A program made the position numbers and the translations under genes. This document shows, piece by piece, positions 34,287-45,878 of a stretch of DNA of 64,000 nucleotides. Numbering within the stretch: the first letter of the stretch is position 1; every line of letters starts with the position of its first letter. Source of the DNA: Portulaca oleracea (Eukaryota > Streptophyta > Magnoliopsida > Caryophyllales > Portulacaceae); the NCBI GenBank assembly GCA_029582165.1, contig CM055875.1, positions 13,369,968-13,433,967 on the forward strand, in the 5' to 3' direction. A model generated the notes under the pieces. That model was given only the letters and a program-made list of their open reading frames with translations, was not told the origin of the DNA and made no database searches.

Positions 34287-35410
34287 ATGCAACGACATAA
34301 GACGTTAGACACCTTCACAGTCGATGATTTTGCTACGGAGCTAGGTAGCTTTATGCAGGAGTAAGGAAGTCAGAGGGCATTTGGAGACGAGCAGACTGAG
34401 AAGGATGTGGATGTTCAGATGGTTGACTACGTTCAGGTTAGAGGTCGTGGCGGTGGATTTGCCCCAGGCAAGAAAAACACACAAGGTTCTGGGGTTGATG
34501 AGGGTGGGTCGAGTTATAGCCGGAAGACAAAGAGGTCACAGGGCGATGAGGACGGGAAGATAACTGGACGGATGGCTGGTGGTCCCACTTCACCTATGGT
34601 CATACCGAGCTTTAGGTGACATATTGCTCGGTTTATTTGGGAGGGTCAGGAGCTTTCTCCTGAGGTGATTGAGTGCTTGACGAGGAAGTCGGCACTCAGA
34701 CAGCCGAGGGAGTTGACGTGTGGCATGCATCCTTCTGTGGTGGAAGCGATTAGTAGCAGCTCGATGTCGGGTCTCATGGAGCTTATGTTCGAGTACATCG
34801 ATCATCCATTGATAGCTGTATTTGTAGAGAAGTGGCAGCCGGACACAAACTCATTTCACCTACCTTTCAGTGAGATGACCATTATGCTCCACGATGGCCC
34901 CGTTATTTTATGCGGCTGGCAGGCTGCGGTGTCACATCGCACCGCAATTTTCCATATTCCACCACAACCCACCACAATCCACCACAATATACCACAATCT
35001 ACTATTTTTAATTTAATTTATCTTTTTATTAAAAGTTAAACTTTCCATATTCCACCACAACTCACCACAACTTCCCAACCCACCACAGTCCCCCACAACT
35101 TTTCCCAACCCACCATAATCCACCACATTTCCTCTACACCACACCACAACTAGCCATATAAAAGAACGAGACCGATATGAAGAACATTCTTCTGCGTGAT
35201 ATGCATCCTTCCGTTGTTTTATTGACCATTTGTTTTATGTAGCAGTGGGGCCATGAGTGGCCAAGACGTGTTTGACTCTTGTATAACGTGCACGAGGAAG
35301 GTCGTATGCCACGGGAGATGAATAGAGATATGTTTGACTTGTTGGATCAGTGGTGTGAGCACATACATATCCAGGCCCCACCTCGCCTACCTCCGGATGT
35401 TGAGCAGTGA
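34287..35410 (+). pseudogene. plant mobile domain (MAIN-like) pseudogene
   Basis: An open start (MQRHKTLDTFTVDDFATELG) stops at 34362-34364. A later frame gives a Gly/Lys-rich segment and a TGA at 34617, then HIARFIWEGQELSPEVI, FEYIDHPLIAVFVEKWQPDT and NSFHLPFSEMTIMLHDGPVIL. That is the hallmark Trp-xP-xT-(x)-FHLP-xGEMT-I-L pattern of plant mobile domains. A repeat of CCACAA-rich DNA (34940-35180) interrupts the rest. A tail (PREMNRDMFDLLDQWCEH) follows to 35410. Such domains ride on MULEs and retroelements and also occur in the host gene MAIN. A CT-rich promoter-like tract lies at 34187-34215. The copy is dead. Confidence 0.7.
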
Positions 35411-35699
35411 TTCCCCGCAGTGCAGTGTTTTTTTTTTTTGGATTGTAACTGGATTTTAGGTATTTTATTCAGTTTGTTGGACTCGATATTATGTTTATGT
35501 CCATGTATTGGGTCTGTGTTTGTGTTTATGTATGACGCTCAGCAATAAATTTATGTTTATGTTTATGTATTTTATTAAGTTTGTTGCACCCTATTTAATT
35601 TAAAATGTTTCACTTTTGTTACCTCTACGTATTGCGACAAACATCAAGCCTAATTTAAATAGTAATAAAAAGGTTCACACCAACCAATTATAAATCATA

Positions 35700-36039
35700 T
35701 GTTACATCTACGAATTTCCCTAAGTCTATTCCACAAATCAAAACGAGGACCTAAAGGAACATCTCATACAACAATAGAGTTGTCCCTAGCACGTATCTAT
35801 CTAAAATCCAACCGCGGCAGAGGGCATCCGTCTTGCATGTGAACAAGAACGAAGGGATCTTTGTTGGCATGTGCAATGGCAACCACGCGTTCGGGAGCAA
35901 CGGTACCAACTGTTGCAATAAGTGGCAACAAAGTAACGCACGACTCAGTTGTGTGTTGAGCGGCACCAACAACAGTTGCCAGGCTGATAAACACATAGTT
36001 CAATAGGGTAGCATCTAAGATATAACCGCATCGGGCCAT
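35700..36039 (-). pseudogene. unassigned coding remnant, possibly MULE-associated
   Basis: The - strand frame from 36039 reads MARCGYILDATLLNYVFISL, then DPFVLVHMQDGCPLPRLDFR. After stops in the same frame it reads IRARDNSIV and VPLGPRFDLWNRL. The 'F-x-x-V-x-x-x-x-G-C-P-L-P' pattern resembles the C-terminal part of OTU/Ulp-type ORFs carried by plant MULEs, but the match is weak. The stretch from 35411 to 35700 holds nothing recognised. Confidence 0.35.
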
Positions 36040-36199
36040 CTTCGATCTTTTTCTTATAAGATGCTTTCACAAATTTAAATTCAATTCCCCTTGAAATCCC
36101 TTCAACCTATTCATGGAGATCATCGAGGGAATCAAGACATTGATCCAGAGAAAAATAATCAAAATAATCGACACCATCTCCGTCAAAATCCTCGAGCAG

Positions 36200-36500
36200 A
36201 ACCTACGATCAAATTATAAAAAAAAAATTATTTACCGTCATATCATAATATTAATCACAATAAAAACATTACATATCAATATTAATAACCATAATAATAA
36301 CAATAATCATGATAATAACAACAAATAATAATTATAAACAATAATAATACTAATATAAACAATAATAATGACAATAATATTATAAACAATTATAACTTTA
36401 ATATTATTTTTAAAATTAAAATTATTACTATTTACAACAACAACAACAATAAGAAGAAGAAGAAGAAGAAGAATAAGAATAATATTAAGAATAATAAAAA
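36200..36500. repeat. AT-rich compound microsatellite
   Basis: Runs of ATA/AAT, ACAATAATA, CAA and GAA (36448-36476) follow one another. Open frames here are low-complexity artefacts. Confidence 0.9.
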
Positions 36501-36529
36501 AATTAAAAAATAAAAAATCGAAAAAACTC

Positions 36530-36740
36530 AAAAACGGCGCAAATAGGCGTCCCAGCCAGCATACTGGTGCCCCTGGGGTGTACCATCCTTGGCCAAAATG
36601 CTGCCAGATTCCGTTTCAGCCAAGGATGAAACGCGGATGGTGTTTCGACCAAGGTAGAGACACCTTCTGAGGGCGTTTCTACCAAGGTCGAAATGCCATT
36701 TTGGGGTATTTCGCCTCAGTAGTTCGTGTTTTTGGGTTGG
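36530..36740. repeat. short dispersed repeats around a CCAAGG core, related to the foldback loop
   Basis: ACCAAGGT(A/C)GA and CCATCCTTGG/CAGCCAAGGATG recur four times in about 150 bases. The end, GCCATTTTGGGGTATTTCGCC, matches the foldback loop at about 31820-31850 (GCCATCTTGGGGTATTTTGGCC). It is probably part of a second, rearranged copy of that element. Confidence 0.6.
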
Positions 36741-36840
36741 ATTTTTAATCAATGAATTTACAAAAAAAATTTACCTCTTCTTCGTCAAATGATCTTCATT
36801 ACTCATTTTGAAGAGATTTTTATCTAAAAACTAGTCAACT

Positions 36841-36842
36841 GA

Positions 36843-36889
<47 letters not shown>
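36841..36889. repeat. (GA)n microsatellite
   Basis: A nearly uninterrupted GA run of 49 bases. Confidence 0.95.
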
Positions 36890-36892
<3 letters not shown>

Positions 36893-37106
36893 ATTATGAT
36901 ATAACACTGATGAGTGTACCATGGTAGGAGTGTACGACATGATAATTTTCCAACATGGATAATTTCCCAACTTGGATGCATATTTTCCGTTACGCAATGC
37001 AGGCTTTCCCACCTTGGATGCAGAATTATTATGATATGAGTGTATCATAATAATTTCCCAACTTGGATATTTTCCCAACTTGGAAGCATATTTTCCCTTA
37101 CGCAAT
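36890..37106. repeat. 108-bp tandem repeat, left part
   Basis: Contains TTGGATGCAGAATTATTATG, GTGTATCATAATAATTTCCC and CCCTTACGCAATG blocks, which continue at 51819 beyond the Tekay element. The last five bases, GCAAT, are the target duplication. Confidence 0.8.
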
Positions 37107-40100
37107 TGCAACAACCCAAGAAAAACCCCCTTTTAACACGTGTGATTAACGTACCTAATCAAAATTAGAAAAAAGATTAATACGTAGATTAAATAAAGCG
37201 CGTGCTCCTTATTTCTTTTCCTTTATGATTCTATTTTATTTTTTATTTTTATAACCAGTGTACGTTTTTGCAGGGCTTGAACAGTGCAACGCATTTCTGT
37301 TTTATAATCTTCTATGAATTTTTCTCCGTTAATAGTATCTTTTCTCGATCAGATTAAAAATACTCTCATCGGACTCAACCCCTTTCATTTTTATGATGAT
37401 TCTATTAGATGTTTTAAGGTGTTACTTATGAGAAGTAAAACGAGAGCTTCGATTACTATTGGTCACCATGGATAATTTTATGGGTATTATATTTGGGATA
37501 ATTGAATTGGGAATTATATATGTTAAGTATGAGAGATTAAATTGATGAAAATCATTTGGCCTTTGGGGACCCTTTTGGCCGGCCAAGGGGAGGGAAAGAG
37601 AGTGAGTTGGGCCTTGCCATATTATTAGTATTATATAAGGGAGGAGGGAGTATCAAATGTTAATTTGAATTCTTGCTCAAACACTTCATTCTTCATCTAG
37701 CTTAGAAGTGTCCCTTGGCTTTCCCCTCCACCAGCCGTCCACCACCACTCGGCCACCGGTATGACCGCCGCCCTGCCGTCACCGGAGCAATTTCCGGCCA
37801 GCCGCCGGCGTCCGGCACCTCCCTTTGCTCTTGTGCACTCTTGTTTCCTTCCATTCAAGTGTAAATCCTTCCATTTCAATTCTCCTCTTCAATTCTTTAG
37901 AGTTTATGAATCAAATCTGATTTTTTTTCTCTTTTAAATGGTGATAAATTTCAGAATTTAGTGTTGGGTTCTTGAGTTCTTCAAGGAAAGAAGGAAGGTT
38001 TTCAAGTTGGAAGAAAGGGAGTGAGTGAGTTCTCGTTAAACCCTTGTTATCTTGATTGTTTCAAGTAATTTCTTATGAAAAATGAGCATGCATGTAATCT
38101 TAGAGGCTGAATTCCCTGTGATAGTATAGAAATGTTAATGGATTCAAGGTGCATGTTTATAGATTATGTGCAAATTGGGATTAAAAAGAGTATTGTGGTA
38201 ATGCATGTGGAAAGTGGTGCTAGATTGTGAATGTGGTTGTGGTTATGAGGATGCATGGGTTTAAAATAGTTGTACTTAGTGTTCTCTTGAATTCTCAAGG
38301 CTGAGTTTCTGTGTATAGGAGGGTTATAATATGTTTCTTGAAGAATCCTTGGCTAAATCACAAAGACTTAAGCATGCATGTGAGTGTTTGAACATGGGGT
38401 GTTAATCTGGTTGGTTTTCGTGTTTCCAGGAAGTAAAGGAAATGATTTATGTCAATATTAAGGCCTAATTAGGTAGACAAAAGTGTTAGCTAACACCCGG
38501 CTTTTACGGATCGACTTTTCGTTGTGTATCTTAAAAGTTATGACCAAAACCGTAAAACCGCGCTAATATGGGAATTCAGTGACGGCAAAATAAAAATGGC
38601 TATTTTTCGTCTCGTTAGAGTTTGATATAGCGTCGGGTCTGGACATGAGAGTTTTAGAGGACTGTTTAAGCTTTCCGGAATGGTATGCGTTCATATGACG
38701 TCGGATGAGCAAGTTATAAGTGTTTGATTGAAGGACAGAAGATCTGGAATTTTCCAGAATTAAGAGTTCGTGGCTGCTCCTATGTTGGGTTAAAATTAGG
38801 TCTTTTCCCAAGCTTAAATCATTTGGTGGTAAAAGGAAAAGTTAAAGTTTGATTCTTGAGCTTTCCATAGACAGCTTATAGGCCCAAAACCGAGTAGTAT
38901 AACTCAAGATATCGCGTTCCGAAAAACGCTAATCGGCTTGTACAAATTCCGGGCAGATTGCTTGATTAAGTGTTTAGACCCTTGTAATCATGTTTTTAGC
39001 CTCTGGAATTATCTGTAAAGTTATGGGGCGCGTCCTAAGCTTTCCGAAAAGTACTCTTAAGTGGAAATCCGATATCTATGGCAATAGTTACCTTCCTCTT
39101 TGTGAATATAGGAAAATTCTTTTAGTTTACGAACCGGAATTGTTCTTTAAGAATTTCTCACCCTTCTCCTAACTAGATGAAAAATTCTAACTCTAAATTC
39201 CTTCCCCTTTCTAAGCTTTCGCTAAAGTGATCGTTGCTCGTGCACTGTTCAAGTCCTTGCTCGTTGGTGGTTTTCGTTTTCAAGTACGTGTACTACTTAG
39301 CCTTTATGCTACACATGTACTTAAATTATTTATTCTTGTATTATCTTAAATGTGCGCTAAAGTGGTTCTTACATATATACTTACATGCTGACTTTTTTTT
39401 TTTTTACTAAACAAGCCTACGTGAAAGATGCTCTTTTATGAGTAAAGTTTTTGGGTATTAGAAGTGAGTTTTCATGCTTTAAGACCTAGTGTTGATTTTA
39501 CAAAATTAGAGAAGAAAATTCCTCTTATGTTGTAAACACCTAGTTTAAGTTTGGGTACGAAACATCAAGGTTTTACTTTCTAAGAAGCCTTTTTATAAGT
39601 TATTTTTTCATGAGGAAAGGTTCTTTCAATGCTTATTGTCAAGTTAGAATTAAAGATTATCTTTACGGTTAAAGCCTTCCAAGGAAATAGAAGTTCTTTA
39701 AGATTATTAAAGCCCCATCCATGATTTTTGTGCGTAAAAGCACACCAAAGAAATAGTGTCTTAGTACACACCATGTTCATGTGCCTTGAGCACCTTATGA
39801 GAATTAAGTTGGTGCCTTAGATGCACACCAGGAAAATCTGGCCAGTAGGATAGATATCCACAATCCGGACCTCCCGATCGGTCCGGGTATGCGCATACGG
39901 AGGCTAAGCCGATGATCGCAAGTAGGGGCGCCCATGTTTAAGTTCTGCCTTATCATGTTATCTTTCTCTATTGAACTTTTACTCACGCAGTTGTTCTAAA
40001 TTCAATACTCTTATAGCTTTGTATGATTTTATGCTCTTTTATAAATTGTGGTTGTGTTCCTAGCCTTGCAAGTTTTACTATTGAAAGCTTATTTCCTTTA

Positions 40101-40792
40101 CACGTCTAACCACCTTGTGGACGGGTATTCTTTTAAGATAAGGTATTTGTAACATGAAGTCAGGAAGTTACCAAAAATTTGGATTCCTCGTAAGTTGTCT
40201 TATTAAGTTCCTTTCTTTCAAACTTTACTTGAATTAACTATTAAATGGAGCCGCGCGCCTAGGGGTAATGATATTAAAGTCTTACTTTACATTTATTTAT
40301 TTAATTCGGTAGTATTAAATCTTGAGTAAAACTCACATTTTAAGTTGTATGTCACTTTTTGGGCCGCAAGGGAAAGGCAAAGGCAAAGTCACCGACGGGC
40401 GGAACCCTAAGACAACCTAGGTGGAATTCAGGTGATCATGGAGCCTATTTTGGAATTTTTATAAGAAAAGGGTTAGGGGTGTGATGAAATTATTGGGAAT
40501 TGTTGTTGCTTTTGGTCTTGTGGTGTGTTGTTACGAAAGGTTTGTATGTTAAGTTTTTCACTTCTTTGGGTTGTATGATCTTAAGAGTCTTCTATCTTGA
40601 TGATTTGCGATGTCTTGTTATGGTTGTCTAATTATGTGGTTGGATGTAGTCTTCTGGTGTGGTGTGTTGGAGTCTTAGCCTAGTCCATGTTCATGGACAA
40701 CGGTAGTACTCTCAGGTGATTATCCGCTATTGATCATTAGGTTAAGTAGTGAGTTAGCTTAATCTGGTGATTAGTAACCTGGGGGTGTTATA
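37107..40792 (+). repeat. 5' LTR of the Tekay-type element
   Basis: It starts TGCAACAACCC (TGTAACAACCC in the partner) and ends GGGGGTGTTATA (..TTACA in the partner). It contains a proline-rich shadow frame at 37697-37879, the hairpin array at 39730-39830 and the GTATGCGCATAC palindrome at 39887-39898. Confidence 0.95.
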
Positions 40793-40812
40793 GTTGTGGT
40801 ATCACAGCAAAA
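40793..40812 (+). other. primer binding site of the Tekay-type element
   Basis: TTGTGGTATCACAGCA directly follows the 5' LTR. It resembles the initiator-Met tRNA site TGGTATCAGAGC with one change. Confidence 0.75.
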
Positions 40813-41307
40813 CAAAATTTGGTATTATAACCTTAGTTACCCCTTTAGGCTTTGAGTCGATTCAGAAAAAGGAAGGACCCTTTAGGAAGAGTGAGGTAGG
40901 GTGTGAAAATGTTAAGTGATCAATAAAGTGAAAAGTAGAGAGTCTTACTAATTAATTCAAGGATGATGTGTGGGAACTGAATAAAAGAAAGTAGAAAAAG
41001 GGGGAAAAGCCTTTTGTTTGTGATATTAAAGTTAAGCATGTATGATAGTGCAAAGGTCTTGAATTGGGTGAAATCTTATAAGTCCTTGAAAAAAAGGGGA
41101 AGAATGGAACATTCCTTCTAAAATCATGGGTGTGTTGTTAAATGTGGATCTTAGGATGATTATCCTTAAATTAATTGAGTTGGGGTATTGTAAGTCCCTA
41201 AGAAAAGAGGGTCCGCCCGGACTAAAAGATTAGTGAAATAAGGTCTTTGATTTTCGGTTAGCAGCTATTTCAAATTTCTCTTCCTAATTATCTTGTGTAA
41301 TATGTAG

Positions 41308-42000
41308 ATGGCCGACGAATTTCCTAACCCCTACGCGACCTTCATGCCCCCTGGAGGCAGTGTGATTGACCACATTAATGAGCTGGTGGCTCAGTTCGAC
41401 GTTCGACGGGAGAATCCAGACTCCATCTACCATGACCCGGTGCGAAGGGTGCACTATCTGTTGAGCATCCTCCCCTATTTCCCTCCGTGGAGGAGGTTTC
41501 GAGAGAGGTACCATTCGTTCATCTACTATTATGATCAGGGAGCGCATGCTGAGCGTTTTGGCATTTTGGGAGCTTGGTTCGTGGTGACCTTCAAGCTGAC
41601 CTTACAAGATCGGGTGATCCGTTGGGATATGGAGCCTTGGGAGATCCCGTATTACTTTGTGGACATGTTTGGGCCGCATCACATCCAAGCAGAAGCGGCG
41701 GCGCCTCCCCTACCTTCCAATCCCGCACCTCAGCCGATCCAGGAGGAGGAAGAAGAAGAGGAGGAGGAGCCCATGGAGGATGAAGAGGAGGAGGAAGCGC
41801 AACCTTCCCACAACCCGTCCCATGCCTCCAACGAGGTGGAGGTCCTTCCCGTTCCCCCGGCACCCGAGCCCATGGTTGTGGAAATTAGCTCGGACCATAG
41901 TAGGGAGGCAAGCCAACCCCCGAACAACCCTAAGACTGAGAAGAGCGATGACACCGAAGACAATGATAATGCTGATGACTCAGACTACCATCCCTCTTAG
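41308..42000 (+). CDS. extra ORF upstream of gag, 230 residues, function unknown
   Basis: The frame is intact, unlike most others in the element. It begins MADEFPNPYATFMPPGGSVI. Residues 1-130 are globular-looking with many aromatics (RVHYLLSILPYFPPWRRF, YHSFIYYYDQGAHAERFGI, IRWDMEPWEIPYYF). Residues 145-170 are a Glu-rich run, and the rest is acidic and Pro/Ser-rich, ending DDTEDNDNADDSDYHPS. No gag, zinc-finger or enzyme motif and no membrane segment is visible. The ATG follows TAATATGTAG, which looks like a 3' splice acceptor. It lies 515 bases after the LTR and 428 before gag. I do not recognise the family. It could be a captured host segment or a lineage-specific accessory protein. Confidence 0.6.
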   Translation: MADEFPNPYATFMPPGGSVIDHINELVAQFDVRRENPDSIYHDPVRRVHYLLSILPYFPPWRRFRERYHSFIYYYDQGAHAERFGILGAWFVVTFKLTLQDRVIRWDMEPWEIPYYFVDMFGPHHIQAEAAAPPLPSNPAPQPIQEEEEEEEEEPMEDEEEEEAQPSHNPSHASNEVEVLPVPPAPEPMVVEISSDHSREASQPPNNPKTEKSDDTEDNDNADDSDYHPS

Positions 42001-42301
42001 GGAGCTCAAGTTCAGTGGGAACCCAGAACGGGGTTTAGGGGTATTTGTGGACGTTGAACTTTGTTATGTTTTGTGGAACATTGATGTAGTTTGGATTGCA
42101 AACATTTGACCTTTATGTTGTGCCATTGATGTTTTGGGAGATTATTTTGTTGTATGAACATATTGTGGATTTGAACCATTGATGTATTGTGGGTTTTTAT
42201 GACGGGTCAAACTATTTTGCTTATAAAGTATGACTCATTCACAAGAGGCTAAGGAGCTTGTCATTCTACAATGCACACACAGTAGTGTGGATGAATGATA
42301 G

Positions 42302-42337
<36 letters not shown>

Positions 42338-42428
42338 TGCACGGTGATGGCTTTGTTTTCTTTTGGGAAGCACGGCAACTTTATTAATATGGGCACAAAA
42401 CCTAAATTGTTGATGTTTATTATGTAGA
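42001..42428 (+). other. spacer between the extra ORF and gag
   Basis: No gene. It holds an (AT)n microsatellite at about 42303-42334. The last bases TTTATTATGTAG, just before the gag ATG, look like a splice acceptor. Confidence 0.7.
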
Positions 42429-44042
42429 ATGTCTAACGCTTCTAATAACGGGCAACCTCAAAATGAATATGGGGAAGACTCGGCCGATAATCGCGAGGCT
42501 AACCTGCAACTTCAGGGATATCAAGGGGCCTCTCGCGTTGAACTGGCATCCTCGGTTAACCGGACCCTCTCACCTAATGATTATAACCCTGAGGTTTTAG
42601 GACAAGTTATCCAAGAACTCCTTCGTAGAATTCCTAACACAAATGCTGAAGGAAGTAGTGGGGTGAAGGAGGAAGACTATGCTGATAAAGTAGCTAGGAG
42701 GAACCCTCGGACTTATGCAGGAGGTTTCAACCCCGTAGAGCTGGAAGATTGGATAAGGGGAATGGAAAAGATATTTGAGGTACTCGAAGTGCCCAAGAAG
42801 AAATGGGTTGTTATTGGCACATTCTACTTAGTTAAGGAAGCAGACTTGTGGTGGAGCACTATAAAGGACAAATATAAGCAAGTGGAACTATCATGGGAAG
42901 GATTCTTGGGAGATTTAAGGGCGAAGTTTTATCCCCTCTCCGTACAACGACAAAAAGAGAAGGAATTTCTGGAATTGAAGATGACTGGGCCGGATATGAC
43001 TATGATGCAGTATGCGGCCAAGTTCAATGAGTTGGCACGCTTCGCACCTGATCACGTGACCACGGAACCTATGAAGATCTCTAGGTTCGAAGGAGGCTTG
43101 GTGCCGTATTTGCAAAGTCATTTAGCGGGACAGCCCTTTAAGACTATGTAGGAACTCTATGAACGTGTCGCGGAAGTAGAAAGGGTGAAAAAGGAATTAC
43201 AGGGTGCGTATCAGGAGAGGGAAACCCAAGCTAGACCTAAGAGAAAGTGGAGCGACAATAGGGCTTCGAACGAAGTGATTTCCTCACGAAGGGCCAATCC
43301 ACCCCCAACCCGTAGTCGCATCATCTCTGAGCCCTGCAGGAAATGTGGAAGAACCAACCATTCCACGAATCAATGTCGGGTAGGGACAGACAAGTGCTTA
43401 TGGTGTGGGAGCAATGAACACCGAGCAGTGGCATGCCCGAAGCGACAAGTCAACCTGAGCGCAGCCAATCCTCGATCGATGCAAGTGCCACGGCCAGCGC
43501 CTCCTCCACCAACTCAGGCCAATGTTAGAGCATACTCGATGGGGAGAAATGAAGCAACTACTTCAGGTATAGTGGTTACCGGAACTCTTTTCATCAATTC
43601 CAAGCTTGTATATGTTTTATTCGATTCGGGTGCTTCGCATTCATTTATTTCTATGCATGCTAGTCCTAAGCTAGGTTTACAAAGTCATGAAACTGCGGTA
43701 GCATATCAAATAAGATTACCAAACGGTCAGATCATGATATGTGATAAGGCGTGTGAACAAGTTCCCCTTAAGATTTCAAATGAGTGTTTTCCCGTCGATC
43801 TTATCGTCATAAATATAGATGAGTTTGAAGTCATCTTGGGCATGGATTGGTTAGCTAAGCTCGGGGCAAATATCAAGTGTGATGAGGGGGTAGTAGTTTT
43901 GAAAAGCCGGATAGGAGGCAAGATTCATTTTAAGGGTGAGTCGGGAAAGACTAGCTGTAGGACTATATCTTTGATGAAAGCGAAAAAGCTCATACGCCAA
44001 GGCGCGGAGGCTTATCTATGCTACGTATCAGAAGATCATTGA
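42429..44042 (+). pseudogene. Tekay-type gag and protease
   Basis: The frame from 42429 holds the capsid domain (VELEDWIRGMEKIFEVLEV ... LWWSTIKDKY ... FLELKMTGPDMTMMQYAAKF). A TAG at 43149-43151 stops it, but the same frame continues to 44042. After the stop come two CCHC knuckles (CRKCGRTNHSTNQC and CLWCGSNEHRAVAC). The protease follows, with intact VLFDSGASHSFIS and VILGMDWLAKLGA. A frameshift near 44030 ends the frame before RT. Gag forms particles and the protease matures them. One base change and one indel are enough to explain the breaks. Confidence 0.92.
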
Positions 44043-45539
44043 AGGAACTGAGGATGGAGGACATACAGGTGGTACGAGAATTTCCGAATGTTTTTCCCGG
44101 GGAATTAACCGAATTACCCCCGAGGAGGGAGGTTGATTTTGAGATAGAGTTGGTCCCAGGGACAACCAATTTCCAAGGCACCCTACCACATGGCCCCTGC
44201 AGAGTTGAAGGAGCTCAGAGCCCAACTGGACGAGTTACTCCAGTTAGGCTTTATTCGACCGAGTGTATCGCCATGGGGAGCCCCGGTGCTGTTTGTTAAA
44301 AAGAAAGATGGAAGCTTAAGGCTCTGTATCGATTATCGTGAATTGAACAAAGTCACCATCAAGAATAAGTACCCGTTACCTCGAATCGACGACTTGTTCG
44401 ATCAATTGCAAGGAGCCGGCGTATTCTCCAAAATCGATTTGAGGTCGGGTTATCACCAGTTGAGAATCAAGCCTGAGGATATTCCCAAGACAGCTTTTAG
44501 GACCCGTTATGGGCATTTTGAGTTCATAGTAATTCCTTTTGGTCTTACCAACGCCCCGACAGTCTTCATGGATCTCATGAATCGGGTTTTCCGGCCATAC
44601 TTGGATAAGTTCGTGGTGGTTTTTATTGACGAAATTTTAATCTATTCGAAAACCCGGGAAGAGCATGAGCAGCACCTCAGAACGGTACTGCAGACCTTAA
44701 GGGACCAGCACTTATGTGCCAAATTCAAAAAGTGCGAGTTTTGGCTTGAGGAGGTAGCCTTTTTAGGGCACATAGTGATCAAGGACGGGATCAAAGTGGA
44801 CCCGCAGAAGGTTGAAGCAGTCACAAATTGGAACAGGCCCACAACCATCACGGAGGTAAGGAGCTTTTTGGGGATGGCTGGGTATTACTAGCACTTCATA
44901 CAAGATTTTTCGAAAATCGCGCTACCTTTAACTAGCCTGCTAAAGAAGACGACCAAGTTTGAATGGTCAGAAAAGTGCGAAAAAGCGTTTCAAGAACTCA
45001 AGAGGAGACTCACCACAGCGCCTATATTAACCCTGCCGGTGGAAGGAGAAGAGTATGTTATATATAGTGATGCCTCCAAATGAGGGTTGGGTTGTGTTTT
45101 GATGCAGAATAATAAAGTTATAGCCTATGCCTCCAGGCAACTAAAGCCATATGAATCGAATTACCCGACCCACGACCTAGAATTAGCGGCAGTAGTCTTT
45201 GCCTTAAAGATATGGAGGCACTACTTGTATGGCGCTCATACCAAGATATTCACCGATCACCAAAGCCTTAAGTACATCTTCACTCAGAAAGAGTTGAATT
45301 TGAGGCAGCGTAGATGGTTGGAGCTCCTCAAAGATTATGATTTAGATATCCAGTATCACCCCGGAAAGGCAAATTCAGTGGTCGATGCTTTAAGTAGGAA
45401 GAATCAACATGAGGATGGGGCATCAAAGGAGGCACAGCCGAAGCTTCAACAAGAAATCTGCGAGGCAGAAATAGAGATGGTGTCGTTGGGCTATGTACAA
45501 GCACGGCTAGCGAACTTCAAGTGCAGCCTTCCATTCTAG
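44018..45539 (+). pseudogene. Tekay-type reverse transcriptase and RNase H
   Basis: A short stretch in another frame (44018 to about 44178: VVREFPNVFPGELTELPP) joins RT by a second frameshift. RT then shows [52 protein letters not shown] and [11 protein letters not shown]. In the last motif the second catalytic Asp of the YxDD box is Glu (GAA, 44631-44633). Stops at 44889-44891 and 45081-45083 interrupt RNase H (YSDASK ... [20 protein letters not shown] ... [23 protein letters not shown] ... NSVVDALSR). It would copy and process element RNA if intact. Confidence 0.92.
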
Positions 45540-45878
45540 AGGAAATCAAAAGGGACATAGCAAGTTTTGTGGATAAGTGTCTTACCTGTCAAAAGGTGAA
45601 AATCGAGCATCAACGGCCCTCAGGGGAGCTAAGGCCCTTGGAGATACCCACCTGGAAGTGGGATTCCGTGTCTATGGACTTTATCATGGGTTTACCGTTA
45701 ACGGTTGCCAAGAAGAATGTCATATGGGTCGTTGTGGATAGATTGACCAAGTCTGCCCATTTTATTCCAATAAATGACAGTTGGAAGGTGGATAAGTTAG
45801 CCGACATTTACTTGAAAGAGGTGGAAAGGTTACATGGTATTCCGAAGGACATCATCTCTGATCGAGATACTAGATTCC
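45521..45878 (+). pseudogene. Tekay-type integrase, first part
   Basis: The CLTCQ part of the zinc finger is visible; its HxH half is lost in the frame change near 45520. The core follows: WDSVSMDFIMGLPLT (first Asp), VDRLTKSAHFIP and IISDRDTRF (second Asp). At 45878 a solo LTR interrupts it. Confidence 0.9.

Noticed and set aside
37697..37879. 60-residue - strand frame repeated at 48720-48902
   Set aside because: It appears twice only because it lies in both LTRs; on the + strand the region is low-complexity Pro/Ser-rich leader.
41574..42109. Several overlapping frames in the extra-ORF region (both strands)
   Set aside because: They are shadows of the Glu-rich GAGGAG run of the 41308-42000 frame.
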